Below, in pieces: positions 12,731-24,594 of a stretch of 64,000 nucleotides of DNA (position 1 is the first letter of the stretch; every line of letters starts with the position of its first letter). The translations under genes were made by a program, and so were the position numbers. A model generated the notes under the pieces. That model ran no database searches. It was given only the letters and a program-made list of their open reading frames with translations, and was not told the origin of the DNA. This DNA comes from Cordilura impudica (lineage: Eukaryota; Arthropoda; Insecta; Diptera; Scathophagidae). Location of the stretch: positions 144,883,511 to 144,947,510 of the forward strand of contig OY821518.1 of NCBI GenBank assembly GCA_963682025.1, given 5' to 3'.

Positions 12731-13410
12731 TTTTTAAACTCTTTCTTTTAAATCATACTCTCTGTTTGTCTGTCTGTCTGTCGTGGGTCAACCCCATTCC
12801 CCTTTATCCAATTGATCTGAAACTTGGCCCATAGTCTAGTTGTGACTACAGATTAACTTTGGGGTAGTCACGCTTAGTCACGCACAGTCACGGAGTGATC
12901 TAAATATCATTTGCCTCATTCGATCGATCTGAAACTTGGTCCACACACTTGCTGTGAAAAAAAGATTAAGACTTAGTCACGCACGGTCACCCATGGGCAC
13001 ACACAGTCACGGATAGATTAAAACCTCACTTCCCCTTATCCGATCGATCTGAAACTTTGTCCATACACTTGCTGTGAATAAAATATTAACTTCGACGTAA
13101 TCACGCATAGTCAGGCACAGTCACGGAGTGATTTAAAACCCATTTCCCCTTATACGATCCATCTGAAACTTGGCCGATGCACTTGCTGCGAAAAAAGATT
13201 GACTTTGACGTAGTCACGCACAGACACACACACAGTCACGGAGAGATTAAAACCTCACTTCCCCTCATCCGATCGATCTGAAACTTTGTCCATAGACTTT
13301 GACCAAAAATTAATTTTAAAATAGTCACGCAAAGTCACGGAGAGATTCAAAACTCATATCCATAAGAAAAGAAATAGTTTTAATAAAAACTTTGTTTTTA
13401 TGGGTTAGAT
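12731..13410 (+). mobile_element. Family 3 element with internal tandem repeats, copy 2
   Basis: Same termini as copy 1: TTTTTAAACTCTTTCTTTTA at the left, and AAGAAATAGTTTTAATAAAA then TTTTTATGGGTTAG at the right. A CTGTCTGTCTGTC tract follows the left end. Five or so tandem units contain GATCGATCTGAAACTT and AGTCACG blocks; unit number and spacing differ from copies 1 and 3. Confidence 0.8.
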
Positions 13411-13765
13411 TATTATATTAAAAATTTTAATCGATTTGGATTTTCATTTTGTATAAATTTTGTAAAATATTTTAACAAATTTTCCATATACAGCAAATTA
13501 TTTTTCTTTTAAATAATATTCTATAAAACAATCCAGTCTTTTAAGACACTGCCCAAAAATTAGTGAATGATGAACAAGAAGTTACACAGTTAAAAGGGCC
13601 AAATATAAACGATGAAAACGTAAATTGAAAGAAAACAAAAAATAAAACGAACAAACAAACAAACGGTTAATGTTAAAAATATTAAAATTTATTAAAGTCA
13701 CTGTTTTGTTGTTTATTTTATGAAAATTTATTGAAATTTTCTTAACAAACAAGCAACAATAATAA
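13411..13765. other. AT-rich spacer
   Basis: Contains a short AAC/AAAC-rich run near 13650 (ACGAACAAACAAACAAACGG). No other structure is supported. Confidence 0.3.
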
Positions 13766-14545
13766 ACAAGTAAGAAAATTATAGTCGGTCTAGACCGACT
13801 ATACGATACCCTATACCACGCGTTTAGAAATTCTATCTCTTAGGCCCAATTAACTGGACATAGAAAATAAGCAAAAACCAAATTTGAGTGGGATTTTTAT
13901 TAATTTTTTTGGCTGCAGATATGAAAGAGTTCATATCGGATGATATATCTATATGGGGACTAGGTCCAAAAATGGACCGATCCTGATCATGTTTGGTAAA
14001 GTCTCTTTTATTTTGCAAAACTATATACAAACAAAATTTGAGAAGAATCAGTGCAATATTTTTGTCTTTTAATAGATTTAAGTGAAGATCGGGAAGCAGC
14101 TCTATATGGGGCCAAAGGGATTATTTTTGGACTACTCATTAATGGATGTAATGAACGCATACAAACCCAATTTGAGTAAGATCTATATGACAATTTGGAT
14201 CTTATGGCAATTTATGTCGATTTCATAGGGGTAATTTGTATGGGGGCTTGGTCTGAACATGGACCGATTCTCACCAATTTCAATAGCGTTCATCCCATGG
14301 CCGATAAAAGCTTACACACCAAATTTCATCAAAATATATTCATATTTGCGACCTGCAGTTTGATTACAAGGTTTACATGGACACACAGACGGACGGACGG
14401 ACGGACATTGTTAAACCAACTCAGAAAGTGATTCTGATTCGATCGGTATAATTAAAGATGGGTCTAGCTCAAATATTTTTGGTTGTTACAAACAGCAGCA
14501 CAAAGTCATTATACCCAAACCACATAGTGGTATAGGGTATAAAAA
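13766..14545 (+). mobile_element. Family 1 element, copy C (near full length)
   Basis: ACAAGTAAGAAAATTATAG, the perfect 24 bp palindrome, ATACCCTATACCACG, the GACGGACGGACGGACATTG tract at about 14387-14409, and ACCACATAGTGGTATAGGG then TATAAAAA at the 3' end. About 780 bp. Confidence 0.9.
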
Positions 14546-15130
14546 CAAGGAACTTGTGGATGGGTTGATGGTGGTGTTTAAGGTAAATGTTTTTAAAAAT
14601 GAGAAATAATTAAAAACAAATTACATCGAAATCATTTGAAACTTCTTCATCGCCATCATAATGATAAAAGTTGTTTAAACAAAGATTTCGATGTGAATGG
14701 AGGAGGTTGTTTGCTGTTTATGTTTTTGAAACATAAAATAAAGGGGAAAGTTTTCACCAATAATGGTTGTAAATAATATAAGTGATTTGTATGCATACGC
14801 GGGTGGTTTTTAATAAGTTTTGAACCCTATCAAAAGGATGTAAATATTGTGGAGAGATGTATTTTAAGTAAGTACTAAATATGCAGATATATGTATATTC
14901 AAGAAGATTTTAATGATACAGTCGCTAGGTATGTGCCTTTCAATCAGAATATTCTGGGCTTGACATAAAAAATTCTTACAAAGAAATTTAACTTCCGAAT
15001 ATATAACCATTCAGGTGACAATAGCTATCCTCTGATATGCTCTTAATAGGATTAAAAGGTACACATGCATATGTATATGGTGGTTGATATATACATACCA
15101 TTTTTGGTTTCTGTTCAATCATATGATAAA
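14546..15130. other. Non-coding spacer
   Basis: No ORF or element ends recognised. Given the exons at 17526-18263 and 27568-27988 on the minus strand, this could be intron or 3' flank of that host gene. Confidence 0.3.
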
Positions 15131-15551
15131 ACAAGTATGAAAATTATGGTCGGTCTTGACCGAGTATACGATACCCTGTACCATGTGTTTTTTTGAAAAA
15201 ATATATACAAATCAAATTTAATCAATTTGTTTTTTTTTTTTTTTTGATAAATTCAAGTGAAGATCGGGAAGCAGATTTATATGGGGGCTATAACTAAGAA
15301 TTGTCCTACTGGTTTATTTTTGGACTACTGATTAATGGGTATAATAAACATACACAAACAAAATTTTACTGAGATTATGATAATTTGGGTATTTATAAAA
15401 AATTTCATCAGAAGGAGAGATGAACGGACGGACATCGCAAAATCGACTCAGAAAGTGTTTGCCTAGGGTCTAGGTAAAATATTTATGGTAGTTAAAAACA
15501 TCGCTGCATACTTATTATACCCTGAACACATAGTGATATAGGATATAAAAA
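15131..15551 (+). mobile_element. Family 1 element, copy D (degraded, internally deleted)
   Basis: Starts ACAAGTATGAAAATTATGG with a mutated palindrome (GGTCTTGACC), has a short GAACGGACGGACATCG tract at about 15422-15438, and ends CACATAGTGATATAGGATAT then AAAA. About half the consensus is missing and substitutions are numerous, so this looks like an older insertion. Confidence 0.8.
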
Positions 15552-17525
15552 TTAGCTTACTATCTCGATTTGTAATGCTCTCACCCTCTGATATGATAGA
15601 AGGCAACGTACGAATTTGATTTGCTTTACTTGAGCAACACTTTTGAATCTTTACAGAGATGTCGTTTATTGAAAAAATTTGACTTTGTATAACAAATCGT
15701 TAGTGATTTTTTAAACTTCAAATTTTTTAAACAGCCCTCGTAAATATGATTATAAGTACATGCACACATACATACACAAGTATTATGGGTTTAGGTTGAT
15801 GTGAAATGCAAAAAACAAAGTCAGTACTGAACGAAAATCAAGTTCATGTTATTTTACTTAAATTTTTGTGTTGTTTGTTGTTCCCACCTGTGGCTTCTTT
15901 TGTTGGTTTACTCGGGTAATATTGTTTTCAGTTGATGAAGCTCTTGTGGTTTGATTTTGTAATTGATTCTGGTTATGTTTGTGTTACTAAAGAATCTGCA
16001 GTATTCCAAAGATGACATTGATATATTCCATGAATCCGTTTCTTATACCACTAAACTATTTTTCTTACTTTTTTCAACACTTTTTCACAATATTTTCGTA
16101 ATTTTGTATTTTCTTCGATTGTTTATGGATGTACATATGTATGTATATTTAAATGATTTCCATTATAATCTAAACTAAATCTCTTGCATGTTTTTACGTT
16201 ATTCACATGAACAGCGGACACATTTAAAGTTTGCGTTCCGGCTTCTACCAAATGTAAAATAAAACTAAAGTATAATAAAAATGTTGTTTATGACTGGAAA
16301 TTATTATGGAAATGACTTTAAGCCTCGGTTCTCTTGTATTGTTTGTAACGTTTATGCATGTGTGTATGTTGCTTGGTGTGGACAATGTATTATTCCAAAA
16401 TGTTTAATTTGTTTCTTTGTTTATTTTCATATGCTTGGATGATTGTGTTAAACGCAGACGAAATGTTCCGAGTGTTGTATGTCTCTAAATAACCGACTCG
16501 TAAAGCCCAGCTTTAAAATAAATCAAATGCAAGAGTCGTTGTATAATTTCTAATTTTCATTGCCAAATTTAAATGCTTCTGTATATTTAACAGACATACC
16601 CGAAATGTTCTTGTATTTTTAGGATCTATCGATCCTTGAAATCTAAATTATACCAAATCTAGTTGCCCAATAAAGTATTGATAAAGTTTCAAAACAATTT
16701 AAATAGTCCTTCGTAAAAATTTTTTGGAAATAAATGTTTTTTTTTTCAATAACTTAGAAATGAAGTTCAATGAATATTTTTCGAATAAAACGCTTCACAT
16801 AGCGCAAAAATAATCTACAAAGATTAAGTCCAAATATTCTTAAAAATTTGTGCGTATGAATATCATTGCATCCCTGATTTTTGTATCTTTCAATTATTGT
16901 GTGTTAAAAGATAAAAATCTGGAAAGTGAATAGCATTCGCTTCTATTGGTAAGTACAACTTTTTAAGAATACTTTTTATATACAGCGATTTCAAAAAGTT
17001 CTAGATTACACGATTGCGATGAAACGAAGTTTTGAAAAGTGCTATTAACCGATTTCGATTATAACGGGAAGAGTTATAAAAAAATATCTTGAAGTTGATA
17101 TTTTTTCAACACATATTTCGATCCCTTACTAATTTTCTGTAAGCAATTGATCAATGCTAGCGTTTCTTTTTCTGGTGATTGTTACATATCGGAATGAACT
17201 TGGAAAATATTGTTCTTAATTCGGAAGTAATAACTATAAAAATTTAATTTAATTCACTGATTAACTATTAAAAGTACAGGTTATGTCGGCGAAAATAATA
17301 TTGAAAAATCAAATTGCATTCAAATTCACTAGCAAAGTAACCGCATACTCGTTGTATTGCATCATTTGCCCCATATCAAAAAACAATAACTACAGCAGCA
17401 ATGACTTAACAATGTGTAACGTATTTTCAAGCCTATCTTCCATATCAATTGTACTTGTCTTGCACGCGGTAGGCAAACCAACCATCAAGAAACGAACAAA
17501 CAAACAAAAGATACTCGTATTTTAC
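15552..17525. other. Probable intron or flank of the minus-strand host gene
   Basis: No recognised repeats and only short, unconvincing open frames (for example 15963-16178 and 17283-17543). It lies directly downstream of the splice donor of the minus-strand exon 17526-18263, so it is at least partly intron if that exon model is right. Confidence 0.4.
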
Positions 17526-18263
17526 CATTTCTCTCATGCATAACATTGAGCTGCTGTTTAAACGGCTGTTGTACTGGTGATTCCCGCCACTGATCTGATG
17601 GTTCGTCGCTCCCCATATTTCGTTTATATTTGAAGCTGTCTATTGCTGGCGTTGTTGTATTTCCACTCGCTGTTGGAAGTATTATACACGAAGAGATAAC
17701 ATGAGTTGACTCTTTTTGTCGTTGCGTTCTTTCTAAAGATTCCAATGGAATTGTTATTTTTTCCACTGCTACAGTTCTTGGTGTGTCTGTCGTTAAGTTA
17801 ATGTTTTTATAATTTTGTTTTGTTTTGAATTTCTCATCAAGTTTTATTGTTGTCAATACCGGCTTTTTGCTTGTAGAGTTATTTTTATCATCATTATCAA
17901 GTTTTTCGTTTTCTTTTCTTTCTTTAGCCACACATTCTTCTAGACTCTGTACTGTAATCATAGAATCGAGTGGTTTCTCTAAGATTTCCGTTACAATGTG
18001 TGCTGTAGTACTATCAGTTCTTGTAGAACTTGTTGGAATGTATTCATCGATTTTGGTTGTTGTATCGGCTAATTTAGATTTTTCAACTTTTGTTATCGGA
18101 GCTGGGTCGATTTCTATTGTCGCAGGTGGTTTAGGCGCCTGACGTTTTTTATGTATTGGCACTCGGTCTGTGTGCAGTTTTAGGTTTTCGTTTAATATGT
18201 CACTTGACTGTTTTCCAAAGAATTTTGATTTCTTTTTTTTCTGTTGTGATGTGTGTTTTCTTC
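17526..18263 (-). CDS. Host gene exon (internal), Ser/Thr- and Lys-rich protein of unknown identity
   Basis: An open frame on the minus strand bounded by a plausible acceptor (AACCTTATAACAG|GAAGAA) and a donor (GAGAGAAATG|GTAAAAT), giving 738 bp. The exon starts at codon position 2, which fits the one-base overhang left by the exon at 27568-27988 (C + GA = Arg). The encoded segment begins with a basic stretch (KKKKSKFFGKQ), then HKKRQAPKPP, a proline-containing basic motif of the sort seen in actin or SH3-binding proteins, then Thr/Ser-rich low-complexity sequence with acidic patches. I do not recognise the protein. The Met codon inside the preceding intron is not needed for this model. Low repeat content and biased codons favour a real host exon. 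Confidence 0.65.
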
Positions 18264-18856
18264 CTGTTATAAGGTTAAACATAGTTATAGGAAAAGTATT
18301 TAATAGTAACACAACAACATTTAGAGAGAAATTTGAATATTGAAAGAAAACCAACAAGAAATCTCAAAATTACCATGCAAACAATAAAGTTAATTAATTA
18401 ACAAACTAGTTAAATGCATAAACATCTAAAATCTAGAAGAAAAACTTTCTATAAGCACAGTTATAACCAGTGTTGATGGGAAATTGAAATAATAAAATAT
18501 ACACTCGGAATATGTATTCTAGCAGTATCTGATTGAACTGATTTATTTTTAAAAGTAATCTCTTTAGTTGTTTTTAAATGAAAATATATGTAAGTGTACA
18601 ATATAAAATATATAAACAGGGAATACCTGTATAAAATATTTTATGATGTTTTTCAAAAATTTTCGGCCATAACTAAACCGATTTAAAAAAGCCCCCAAAA
18701 ATGTTTTTCTTTAAAAAAAAATGCTCGTAGTTGAGGTATCACCTGTCAAATATTTGTTTAAACAGATTTAAGAATTTTCCGAAAAGCTGGGATAACGTGA
18801 CTTAAGATTACGTGATTTTCATGTATTTTTATATGTTATATGTACTATATATACAC
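18264..18856. other. Intron sequence of the host gene (part of a 9.3 kb intron)
   Basis: Contains the acceptor region of the exon at 17526-18263 and AT-rich sequence with no other recognised feature. The intron spans 18264-27567 and holds the fold-back element, a Tc1 element and other insertions listed below. Confidence 0.45.
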
Positions 18857-21780
18857 GGGGTGGCCCTTCATCATATGGAGAAAAAATAGTGTTCAAACTC
18901 TCGGTCGCACCCACTAGAAATATGAGAATAGCAAAAAAACTGAGAAATATAAAGTTTTGGGCCAATCAAAAAACATTTAGAGGTGGTTCAACGCGATTGA
19001 AAATTTTAAGTGTGTTTTATATGGGGAAAATATGACTTTCTTTCAGATTTTACGAAAATTCCGCCATAGTTTAATTTTTCCGACAAATTGTTATATAATT
19101 CGGGATCAGTATTAAATTATCTTTCCAAAAAACTATAAAACTTAAAAATAGAATAAAAAGTCGCCAAGAAATCGCAAATGCCCCAGACCACTTTTGTGCC
19201 AAAAAAAACTAGGTCATGAAATTTGATGGCATTTTTTTCAACTTTGAGAAATTGATTAAAGCCAAAATTTTTTTCTGGTTTCTATACTTGTAAGAACTCA
19301 GATATCATGTATTGTTTTATTACCACGTTGTTAACCTATTGCGCGTTGAGACCGAAAATCAGAAATTTTTTGATAAAATTTTGAAAACTCCTTTTTCAAG
19401 TTTTAAAAAATTTTCTTAAACAAAATTAAGAAAAATGGATTTGGCACTTTAAGGTTTTGTTAAGTACATGTTAAAGATTAACTATGCCAGAATTTTATTG
19501 ACAAGGAGTTTATTTTTGCAGATTTCTAGATAAATGGGATTTTTGTAAAATATTCTGTAAATGTACTCTTTCTAAATACTTTGTATCAAAAATTCATCTC
19601 TTTTCTACTTTTAAATGTTATATTTTATCTTACTAGCCTAGGGTTTTGGAAAAAAAATAATATGACCCCATTAACCCTTTCAGAATTAGGGTCACATATG
19701 ACCCGAAGCTAATAAAAGACAATTTATTGAAATAATTCAATTACTTTGTAAGTGCTGTTGAATTTTTAGATGCTAATATATGCCAAGGCCAGCTTTGGAT
19801 TTTAAGATATTTTTAAATAAAAATTACCGAAAACGAGTTTTTCTGTTAAACTCGATGAAACCACTATTTAGAATTTAAGAAAAATAATTCGGTAAATTTT
19901 TATTTATTTAACCCTTCAGTGCTCCTGGGATCACAATTTTCCATTGAGACATATCTTTGGTGCAATTATCTGCTTATTGCTCGCGAATATAAATTAAAAC
20001 AACTTTTAACCAATTTTGTTATAAAATTATTTTATGTATAAAAACTATCTATATTTTTTAAATAAAATAAGAAGATCCACAAATGACCCAAAGCTAATAA
20101 AAGACAATTTATTCAAAAGAAAATGAAATATAAAATTAGTTTTATTTAATTTTATTATTTTTTATAAAAATAAAAAAATTTTATTTTCGATATTTATCAA
20201 TTTAATGGTTGAGTTTGAAATTGTTCAGGCTCAAGATCAAATGTTTTTACTTTATATAAAGCAAAAGCATTAGCACATTTGTTTCAAAAATTGATCTATA
20301 TTCTGCATGACAGGTTATACAGCTGTTTCGGGAAGAGTCTCCAACCCTCATCAGTAACCAAAAGCAGTAGATAGTTTGTTGTTTCAAAGTTGTTTTATAT
20401 TTTAGTTTGTTATATTGTAGGAGGCTTAAATAGTATAACTCTTTGCTTGAATTATCATTTAGTTATTTTCAGCAAATGTATATGAATTTAACTTTTTACC
20501 AAACAAACTATCTACTGCTTTTGGTTACTGATGAGGGTCGGTGACTCTTCCCGAAACAGCCGTATAACCTGTTATGCAGAATTTTTGAAACAAATGTGCT
20601 AATGCTTTTGCTTTATTTAAAGTAAAAACATTTGATCTTTAGCCTGAACAATTTCAAACTCAATCATTAGTTCTATTTATTTTGGTGTATTTAAGGAATG
20701 ATTTAGTGTGCGATTCAAATTGTTTTCTGTAATCACTTACGACTTGCAATAATTATTGCTTTTCTTTAATTTTATATTAATTTACTCTTTGAATAAATTG
20801 TTTCTTATTAGCTTTGGGTTATTTGTGGGTCTTATTTTATTTAGAAAAATATAGATAGCTTTTATACATAAAATAATTTTAAATAATAGCATTTAGTTAT
20901 TACATTTTAAGCGTCGCATCTAAAAATTCAATAGCTCTAACAAAATATTAGAATTTTTTGAATAACTTGTTTTTTATTAGCTTGGGGTCATATGTGACCC
21001 CAATTCCAAAGGGGTTAATAATATTTTTTTCCGAAACCCTAGGCCATTACGATAAAATATAACATTTAAAAGTAGAAAAGTGATGAATTTTTGATACAAA
21101 GTATTTAGAAATAGTACATTTACAGAATAATTAAAAAAATTCCCATTTTTCTCGAAATCCGGAAAGAAATCCTTGTCAAAAAAATTCTGGCATAGGGCTT
21201 CACCTAAAAATTCACACAGTTAATATCTAACATGCATTTAACAAGACCTTAAAGAGCCAGATCAATTTTTTTAAATTTTGTTTAAGAAAATTTTTCAAAA
21301 TTTGAAAAAGGAGTTTTCAAAATTTTATCAAAAAATTTTTAATTCGGTCTCAATGCTTAATAGGTTAACAAGGTGGAAATAAAACAATACTTAATGTCTA
21401 AGTACTTACAGGTATAGAGACTAAAACAAAATGTTGGCTTTAATTAATTTGTTAAAGTTGAAAAAATGCCATCAAATTTCATGATCTAGTTTTTTTTTTG
21501 GCACAAAAGTAGTCTGGGGCATTTGCTATTTCTTCGGATTTTTTATTCGATTTTGAAGTTTTATAGCTTTTGGGAAAGATAATTTAATACTGATCCCGAA
21601 TTATATAACAATTTGTTGGAAAAATAAAACCATAGAATGAAATTTTCTTAAAATCCGGAAAAATGTCATATTTTCCCCATATAAACACACTTGAAATTTT
21701 CAATCGCGTTGAGCCATCTCTAAATGTTTTTTGATTGGTGCGACCGAGAGTTTGAACACTTTTTTTATTGAGAGCCACCC
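18857..21780. mobile_element. Large fold-back element (long inverted arms, about 2.9 kb)
   Basis: The left end GGGTGGCCCTTCATC and the right end read inward, GGGTGGCTCTCAA, start two long, near-complementary arms that continue through GTTCAAACTCTCGGTCGCAC, GCGATTGAAAATTTT, CATATGACCC and AACCAAAAGCAGTAGATAG. The arms meet at a loop of about 118 bp (20385-20502). Both arms carry TTAACCC followed by the palindrome GGGTCACATATGACCC. The right arm lacks a block near 19910-20000 that the left arm keeps. No transposase frame was found. It sits inside the host gene intron. Confidence 0.85.
19671..21018. mobile_element. Possible nested piggyBac-type ends inside the fold-back element
   Basis: TTAACCCTTTCAGAATTAGG at 19671 mirrors TTAACCCCTTTGGAATTGG read inward from 21018, each beginning with TTAA followed by CCC. 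TTAA plus CCC-type termini are characteristic of piggyBac elements. Another TTAACCCTTCAGTGCTCC lies at 19910. The reading is tentative because these ends are also simply part of the inverted arms. Confidence 0.3.
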
Positions 21781-21793
21781 TAATATACATATA

Positions 21794-22987
21794 CAGTTAA
21801 GGAATACCTACACCCCACTATTTTATGATTGCGAAGAAATGGTTAGGAAAATGAATAATCCTTTTATGCCAATAATTAAGGCACTATTAAAAAAAATTAT
21901 ATGTAGAATAAAAACAAGTGAAAAAACATAATATGGAAATTAAAATCCATAAACAAAATTACAAGTGGAGCTAAAGTCTACAGACAGCCTTATTACTGTT
22001 AGGAAAATTTTATTTGAATATTTCGTTTAAATAGTTTTTTTACCTTTAAAACGGAAAATTGTCAGTAAGATATTTATTATAAGCAGTATTCTCAAAAAAG
22101 CGTGCATCCGAAAATTAGTGTCCAAAAACTGGCGGAAGACATTGAGAAATGTTTCAATAAGAATGTCCAAAGAGCTTTGCATGAGCACCACTTTAAAAGC
22201 AGAGTTTCACGTAAAAACCACTTATTTCTGCTAAAAAGTGAAACCTTCGACTTGAATTTACTGAGGCACATATTAATAAGGATATGGACTTTTGGAAACG
22301 TGTTTTATTTGCCGATGAAAGTAAATACAATTTTTAAGGAAGCGACGGCCATTCCAAAGTGTGGAGAAAACCCAACATAGCCTTCGATTCGAAGAATATT
22401 ACCCACATGGTCAAACATGAATGTGGCAGTGTTATAGTTTGGAAAGCAATGTTACTATATGGATGTGGTAATTTGGGGTTTATTGAAAGCACAATGGACC
22501 ACTACATTTACAAGAATATTTGGGAAGATAATTTAAAGCATCTGTTAATAACTTGGGTATTGAAAATTACTAAATTTTATAGCACAATCACACGACTTAA
22601 ATCCTATAGAACACATCTGGGATATTTTGGAAAAGTCAAAGTCAGAAAATATTAAATTAGCAATCGTGAAACCATAACAACTGCTTTAAACAGAGCTTAG
22701 GCAGAAATAATTTAGGAAATTACAGAAAATTTGTTAAATTTAATGTATCAATGCTTGAAAAGCTGGGTTGTCCAATTAAATATGAAAAATTTATAAAAAT
22801 TTGCAAATTTGCTAATACGTTTTAAATTGTAATCGATAATTTTTACTGCAGAGATTTTTGTTTGGCTTTGCTATTACTGCTTTCGTTATGTTTATGGATT
22901 ATGTTTTTTTTTGTTATATATAAAAGAATGTATTAATGCCTTAGATACTGGCATAAAATGGGGTATGTAGACTTTAGTTATTAACTG
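21794..22987 (+). mobile_element. Tc1-like transposon, degenerate, with both ends
   Basis: The left end CAGTTAAGGAATACCTACAC and the right end read inward, CAGTTAATAACTAAAGTCTA, are diverged inverted repeats that later share CCCCA(C/-)TATTTTATG. TA flanks both sides (21792-21793 and 22988-22989). The length is 1194 bp. It abuts the right end of the fold-back element within about 13 bp and lies in the same intron. Confidence 0.75.
22090..22790 (+). pseudogene. Degenerate DD34E Tc1-like transposase
   Basis: In shifting frames: a helix-turn-helix remnant with VQKLAEDIEKC and VQRALHEHHFKSRVSRK (22120-22220); DFWKRVLFADESKYN with the first catalytic Asp (22286-22330); VWRKPNIAFDSKNI (22356-22395) and VKHECGSVIVWKAM (22412-22455); FIESTMDHYIYKNIWEDNLK (22480-22540); and HDLNPIEHIWDILEK with the final Glu (22591-22635). 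The segment that should hold the second Asp (DNDPKH-type) is missing between about 22555 and 22590. Several frameshifts and stops. Confidence 0.8.
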
Positions 22988-23456
22988 TAAATTTTTAAAG
23001 CAGCGTGGTTTTCGTACATTTACAAGTGAAAAATCGAATTTTGCTTTTTTTCAGTATTAAAAGTCTTCAGTCTGAAGTTCTAGATCTTAGGCGTCCGCCA
23101 GTAAAATTTACATTAATATTTTTACCCATGAAATGGCCACGTTTGGCGACTTTGTGATTTTTTTAAGGACTAAAATTATCTAGAACAAGTAAGAGAGTTA
23201 ATTTCGGCTGTGCCGAACTTTTGATATACTCCACCTGTATATTAAGTCAATATTAAGAATGGCTTCCATTTAAATACGAATGCCATTTAAATTAATGCCA
23301 ATCAACTCAAAGTAATGAAAAACAATATTATCCTAATTTCACCCAAGAAAATGCTTTATTTTATGATTTCAACAGACAGAGAAACAGATTTACATCCGGA
23401 TATCGCTATATCGAATCGAATTGTAATAAGGATCAAGAATATATATCTGTGGTCAC

Positions 23457-24288
23457 AAGCGATAACCGTCTAAGTCGACTTAAGAATGATTTGAGTTACA
23501 TATGCTATCATATTCTATTAAAAACGCTTTATATTTACATGAAATCCCCATTTCTCTATCACTGTTTATTAAAAAGTTATTAATGAAAACATGCTGACCT
23601 AAGTCGTAATGAAGCCCCATTACATTTATATAAAAAGTTATTTTTCTCGAAAGCATGATTTTCGACTTAGGCCGAGGCAACACAATGAGCGGCAAAGCGG
23701 CAAGCAGCTGAGCGGCGAGTTTGAGCGGCAAGTGGCTTATTAGTGAGCGTCATTTCTGAGCGGTTAGTTGTCCAAATGCCATTGTCAATGTTATTATTTA
23801 TATAAAAAGTTTTTATAATAAAAGCAAAATATTTTCACTATTTTTTGATTATTATTATTGTATGACTACATTTCCACCTTTCGAACTTTTTATCGATTGA
23901 AAAACAACACAAAAATAACAACAACAGCTGACTTTAACAATAGCGAATATCGTTTAAAAATTTTACTGAGTATCATAATCGATAATTTTGTTGTTTTCTT
24001 TTTTTTAACGATTCGATTATCATTAAAAAGAAGTTACTGAATCGTGCTGCAGATTGACAAAACAAAAAAAAAAAAAACATTTTTTTTTGCCATTTTTATT
24101 CTTTGCCGCTCAGAAAACAAATAAAAATTAGAACAAGTTCTATTCCTGAGCGGCACCACTTAGCCGCTCAAAAATGCCGCTCACATGCCACTCATTGTGT
24201 GGCCACTTCAGTAGTATTTCATATGTTTTAAGTTTTTCTGCCCATCGCTCTGCCGCTCGACGCTTTGCCGCTTATTGCGTGGCCTCGG
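23457..24288. mobile_element. Composite hAT-like MITE insertion flanked by ATATATAT
   Basis: The left end CTGTGGTCACAAGCGATAAC matches the MITE at 58324-58626, and the body stays alignable to it until CGACTTAGG at 23670. The right end, read inward, is CCGAGGCCACGCAATAAGCG and belongs to a second element. ATATATAT is present at both boundaries (23449-23456 and 24289-24296), consistent with an 8 bp hAT-type target duplication, although AT-repeat slippage could mimic this. Non-coding. Confidence 0.55.
23672..24288. mobile_element. GAGCGGCA-repeat MITE (617 bp)
   Basis: The inverted termini CCGAGGCAACACAATGAGCG and CCGAGGCCACGCAATAAGCG (right end read inward) are followed at both ends by many dispersed copies of GAGCGGC and GGCAAAGCGGC. 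Clustered subterminal motifs of this type are binding-site arrays in hAT elements such as Ac. The centre is AT-rich with an A15 run near 24065. No ORF. The GC-rich ends stand out from the AT-rich surroundings. Confidence 0.65.
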
Positions 24289-24594
24289 ATATATATACTT
24301 TCTGGGATCGCAAATAATTTGTTCGCTGCGTTTCAAATGGAATGACAAGCTGGTATGCACTCTCTGCACAGTGGTGTGGAGGGTATAAAAGTAACATAAG
24401 TATTCCATTAAAATCTAAGCACACTTTTTACCATATGTTCCCTCATGTTTTTTTCTAGTATATGTTGTCAAATGTGAAACGATGTAGTTGACATCCCAGA
24501 TAGTTTGTGTGCCTGTACATATATATCGCTTTAAAGTAATGAATTATTTTTATAAAGCCGACGGGAAATAATTTTGCTTTTTTCCTCTTTTCTC

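Larger units (their letters stand above)
23185..24390 (+). mobile_element. Family 2 element interrupted by a composite insertion
   Basis: Begins ACAAGTAAGAGAGTTAATTT with the hairpin CGGC-TGT-GCCG, then ATATACTCCACCTG. It ends GCACAGTGGTGTGGAGGG then TATAAAA. Family 2 interior (AACAGACAGAG...ATATCGCTATATCGAATCG...GGATCAAGA) lies on the left. The sequence resumes after the insertion as ACTTTCTGGGATCGCAAATA. Removing 23457-24288 plus one ATATATAT restores an uninterrupted element of the usual short length. Confidence 0.75.

Noticed and set aside
17825..18142. 105-codon plus-strand frame
   Set aside because: Antisense shadow of the host exon 17526-18263, which has the better splice and phase support.
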